The notes under the pieces: generated by a model
Database searches by the model: none
Seen by the model: only the letters and a program-made list of their open reading frames with translations
Told to the model about the DNA's origin: nothing
Translations under genes and position numbers: made by a program
In this document: positions 61,732 through 64,000 of the stretch, piece after piece
Layout: each line of letters starts with the position of its first letter
Numbering within the stretch: position 1 is the stretch's first letter
NCBI RefSeq assembly: GCF_900176205.1
Contig: NZ_LT859959.1
Span: 1,984,001-2,048,000, forward strand
Direction of reading: 5' to 3'
Origin: Bradyrhizobium sp. ORS 285
GTDB taxonomy: Bacteria; Pseudomonadota; Alphaproteobacteria; Rhizobiales; Xanthobacteraceae
Length of the DNA stretch: 64,000 bases

Positions 61732-62400
61732 TTACATCGCCGCGGACAGGAAGAAGTCGACGCGGCCTTCGACATAGGCCTGGGCTTCCTTCTTCAGCGC
61801 GCGCATATCCTCGCCGAGCAGGGCGCGGAACAGCATCGAGAAGACGACGAGATCGATGAAGATCTTCGCGGTCTCCTCGAGTTTGTCGGCAGCGAAGGCG
61901 CCCTTGCCGTAGAGACCTTCGGCGCGCGCCAGCTCGCCGATCACATGGCTGACATTGCGCGTGGCGCGCTCGCGTGCCGAGTCCTGGATCTCGAGCGTCA
62001 GCTCGGGAAAGCGCGGGTTCTCGGCGATCGCAGTGCGCATCAGGCCGATGGTCTCGCCGACGAAGGCGCGCTCGATCAGCGTCATGGCAAGGTTGACGAG
62101 GCGTGCACGGAAACTGCGGCCCTGCGGCACCAGGTTCTCATATTGCGTATTGTTCGCCGCCTGGCGGCAGATCACCGCCGCGAACAGCGCAGCCTTGCTG
62201 GGGAAGCGCGCGTAGATTGTCGGCTTGCCGGCGCGCGCGGTCTGCGCGATCTCGTCGACGCTCGCGCCCTCGAAGCCCTGCGTGAGGAATACCGTTTTGG
62301 CCGCATCCAGGATGCGCTCCTCGACCTCGCCGGCACGTTCGAGCGAGGGACGTCCGACCTTGCCGCGCGCCGTCTTGGAAGCAGCCATCCGTTCCGCCAT
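61732..62400 (-). CDS. TetR/AcrR-family transcriptional regulator
   Basis: The 222-residue protein begins at ATG 62400; ATG 62388 is an alternative. A basic N-terminus precedes the TetR helix-turn-helix (ILDAAKTVFLTQGFEGASVDEIAQTARAGKPTIYARFPSKAALF). An all-helical ligand domain similar to the C-terminal TetR_C_7-like type follows. It is divergent from the CHRD protein gene (159 bp apart) and might control it. It is also a candidate regulator for the efflux pair at 51.7 kb, but nothing in the sequence links them. Confidence 0.92.
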   Translation of the reverse strand: MAERMAASKTARGKVGRPSLERAGEVEERILDAAKTVFLTQGFEGASVDEIAQTARAGKPTIYARFPSKAALFAAVICRQAANNTQYENLVPQGRSFRARLVNLAMTLIERAFVGETIGLMRTAIAENPRFPELTLEIQDSARERATRNVSHVIGELARAEGLYGKGAFAADKLEETAKIFIDLVVFSMLFRALLGEDMRALKKEAQAYVEGRVDFFLSAAM

Positions 62401-62559
62401 CGCCTTCTGTCGTGCTCCTTGTGGGGGTCCGCCTGTTTGGCACAGCGGCCCGCATTGATCAATCAAGCGGGCCGCCGTTGGTTCGGTGCGTGGTGCGGAA
62501 TAACGGCTTGCCTCGGGGGTCCCAAGACTCCAGACTGCGCAAAACCACCGGGGGAAACC

Positions 62560-62988
62560 ATGCATCGGAAGTCTGGCTGGGCGCTGCTCGTCTTCGCCGC
62601 CTGCCTCGCGGCCACGCCGCTCGCTCACGCCGACACCATCGTCCTGAAATCGGAGCTGAACGCCGCCAACGAAGTGCCGCCGAATGCGAGCACGGCGTCC
62701 GGCACCGCGGAGGCGAGCTTCGATACCGCGACCAAGACGCTGACCTGGAAGATCACGTTTTCGGGTCTGAGCGGGCCGCCGATCGGGGCGCATTTCCACG
62801 GCCCCAGCGAGCCCGGCAAGACCGCCGGCATCGTGCTGCCGTTCAAGAGTCCGGAGCCGCCGATCACCGGCGCCGCCGCACTCACCGATGCGCAGGCCGC
62901 CGATCTCATCGCGGGCAAATGGTACGCCAACGTCCACACCCAGGCCAATCCGGGCGGAGAGATCCGCGGGCAGATGGTGAAGCAATAG
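62560..62988 (+). CDS. Secreted CHRD-domain protein
   Basis: The 142-residue protein starts at ATG 62560 after GGGGG. It has a signal peptide (about 1-24, ending PLAHA) and one CHRD domain. Landmarks are LNAANEVPPNASTASGTAEASFD, LTWKITFSGLSGPPIGAHFHGPSEPGK and WYANVHTQANPGGEIRGQM, all typical. The role of bacterial CHRD proteins is unknown; a periplasmic or surface binding function is likely. Its stop codon overlaps a dispersed palindromic repeat. Confidence 0.9.
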   Translation: MHRKSGWALLVFAACLAATPLAHADTIVLKSELNAANEVPPNASTASGTAEASFDTATKTLTWKITFSGLSGPPIGAHFHGPSEPGKTAGIVLPFKSPEPPITGAAALTDAQAADLIAGKWYANVHTQANPGGEIRGQMVKQ

Positions 62989-63036
62989 AGCATGATCCGG
63001 AAAAGTGGAAACCGGTTTTCCGAAAAGATCATGCTC
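62988..63036. repeat. GAGCATGATC dispersed palindromic repeat
   Basis: Arms GAGCATGATC (62988-62997) and GATCATGCTC (63027-63036) are perfect complements. A central GGAAAAGTGGAAACCGG stretch and its partner CCGGTTTTCC add further pairing. This element is very common in Bradyrhizobium and related Rhizobiales. Here it overlaps the last base of the CHRD stop codon and could serve as terminator. Confidence 0.85.
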
Positions 63037-63050
63037 AAACAACGAGATAA

Positions 63051-63086
63051 GCTCATGATGCGTTTCCACGGAAACGCATCATGAGC
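63051..63086. repeat. Perfect 36-bp hairpin near the two 3' ends
   Basis: Arms GCTCATGATGCGTTTCC (63051-63067) and GGAAACGCATCATGAGC (63070-63086) are a perfect 17-bp complement with only AC between them. It lies between the convergent stops of the CHRD gene (62988) and the EAL gene (63091), so it may end both transcripts. It lacks T runs. Confidence 0.8.
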
Positions 63087-63090
63087 GCGG

Positions 63091-64000
63091 CTAAGCCGCC
63101 AGCTCCGGCTTGGTCACGCGGCCCACCGCCGCGGCGCGACGCACGTCGAGAAACTGCTTGAAGCGGTCCAGCGACAGCGGCGCGGCGACCAGATAGCCCT
63201 GGCCTTCCTCGACGCCGCAGGCGAGCAGCGCGTCGACCTGTTCCTGGTGCTCGATTCCCTCGGCGACGACGGACATGTCGAGCTCGCGCGCCAGCGCCAC
63301 CAGCATCTGCACCACCACGACCGCCGACTGATCGCGCGTGATCGCGTCGACGAAGAACTTGTCGATCTTCAGGATGCGGGCACCGAGCCGCTGGATGGTG
63401 GACAGTCCGCTATGGCCGATGCCGACGTCGTCGAGCGCGATGCGGAAGCCGAGATCGCTGAGCTCCTTCACCACCGTGGTCGCCTTGGTGAGGTCCGCGA
63501 GCTCCTCGCGCTCGGTGACCTCCAGCACGACCTGGCGCGTCGAGACGGAAGACGAGGCGACCACCTTGCGCAACTCGTCGATGAAGCCGTCGCCGAGCAG
63601 ATGCCGCGGCGTGATGTTGACCGACATCTTGAACAGCTTGTCCTGCTTCATCTCCGGCTGCAGCTCGCGGAGCGCGGTCTTGAGGATCTGCCAGGTCAGC
63701 GTCTCGATGCGGCCGGTGCTCTCGGCGAGCGGGATGAAGCTCATCGGCTGCATCACCCGGCCATCCGGCCGCTCCCAGCGCGCCAGGATCTCGCAGCCGA
63801 CGATGTCGCCGGTCTTCAGCCGGAAGGTCGGCTGCAGATAGGGCTTGAACTCATTGGCCGAGAGCCCGCGATCGAGTTCGGCGACTGGATCGACCGGCCG
63901 GTTCAAGTAGCTCGCCAGCAGCAGGCCGAACAATCCGCCGAGCACCCCGGCGGCGAGCATGGTCAACAGATAAGCCGTCTCCTGCCGCGCGCTCAGGCTC
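63091..64000 (-). CDS. EAL-domain membrane protein, C-terminal part, cut by the window edge
   Basis: The frame is open to the window edge, so the N-terminus is missing. Visible from the right edge are a membrane segment (LLTMLAAGVLGGLFGLLLASYL) and an EAL domain of about 255 residues. The key motif reads CEILARWERP (EIL in place of EAL). Next come MSVNITPRHL, LEVTEREEL, IALDDVGIGHSGLST and VVAEGIEHQEQ, the metal and catalytic regions. The Glu of the first motif and the DD of the fifth are kept, so cyclic-di-GMP phosphodiesterase activity is likely. Proteins of this build often have a CSS-motif redox sensor upstream, not visible here. Confidence 0.88.
   Translation of the reverse strand, partial: SLSARQETAYLLTMLAAGVLGGLFGLLLASYLNRPVDPVAELDRGLSANEFKPYLQPTFRLKTGDIVGCEILARWERPDGRVMQPMSFIPLAESTGRIETLTWQILKTALRELQPEMKQDKLFKMSVNITPRHLLGDGFIDELRKVVASSSVSTRQVVLEVTEREELADLTKATTVVKELSDLGFRIALDDVGIGHSGLSTIQRLGARILKIDKFFVDAITRDQSAVVVVQMLVALARELDMSVVAEGIEHQEQVDALLACGVEEGQGYLVAAPLSLDRFKQFLDVRRAAAVGRVTKPELAA

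Overview
The window is high-GC DNA from an alphaproteobacterium, most likely Bradyrhizobium or the nearby Rhodopseudomonas lineage. The inference rests on codon use (strong G/C third positions), gene content and dispersed palindromic intergenic repeats typical of that group. No rRNA, tRNA or CRISPR array was seen. About 47 protein-coding genes are supported, two of them cut by the window edges.

Positions 1-24152 form a surface-polysaccharide / glycosylation locus. On the left are an AlgI-like MBOAT O-acyltransferase and SGNH-like partner proteins. Next come a TIGR04372-type glycosyltransferase, a glutamine amidotransferase of the asparagine synthase family and a flippase-like membrane protein. 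A nucleotide-sugar block follows: UDP-sugar 6-dehydrogenase, UDP-glucuronate 4-epimerase-like enzyme and GDP-mannose synthesis. Three tandem paralogues of 739-740 residues then carry TPR repeats plus an O-GlcNAc-transferase-like (GT41) domain. The locus ends with a Gfo/Idh/MocA dehydrogenase and a DegT aminotransferase that look like the WbpB/WbpE pair. The tandem TPR-GT41 array is the most unusual feature of the window.

Positions 24153-25715 are a 1.56 kb gene-free stretch packed with at least six palindromic repeat elements, including two near-identical copies of a 137/138-bp nested palindrome; a third relative lies at 54574. A secreted lectin-like protein and murJ follow.

Positions 28343-36108 hold a copper-type uptake/handling set (DUF2946 protein, TonB-dependent receptor, YcnI-PCuAC fusion). 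After it comes an orphan form-II CoxL-like molybdenum hydroxylase subunit with a cytochrome c' and a diheme cytochrome c. Positions 36141-43151 are mixed: a branched-chain-amino-acid-type binding protein, a large membrane GGDEF-EAL protein, an AraC regulator, a stand-alone Lrp effector domain, thiD and a SnoaL-like protein.

Positions 43166-51523 are a tightly packed, apparently co-transcribed accessory cluster (hydrolase, YcaC-like hydrolase, XapX, amidohydrolase with a Cys/His-rich tail, DoxX, VOC protein, alginate-export-type porin, YoaK) read away from an AraC-type regulator. An EmrAB-like efflux pair follows, with a palindromic operator candidate. An IS5-family element at 54773-55959 has split a long palindromic repeat. 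Positions 56174-61725 are an aromatic-ring catabolic operon (extradiol dioxygenase-like protein, flavin monooxygenase, MFS permease, FAH-family hydrolase) divergent from its likely GntR regulator. A TetR regulator, a CHRD-domain protein and the C-terminal part of an EAL-domain membrane protein close the window.
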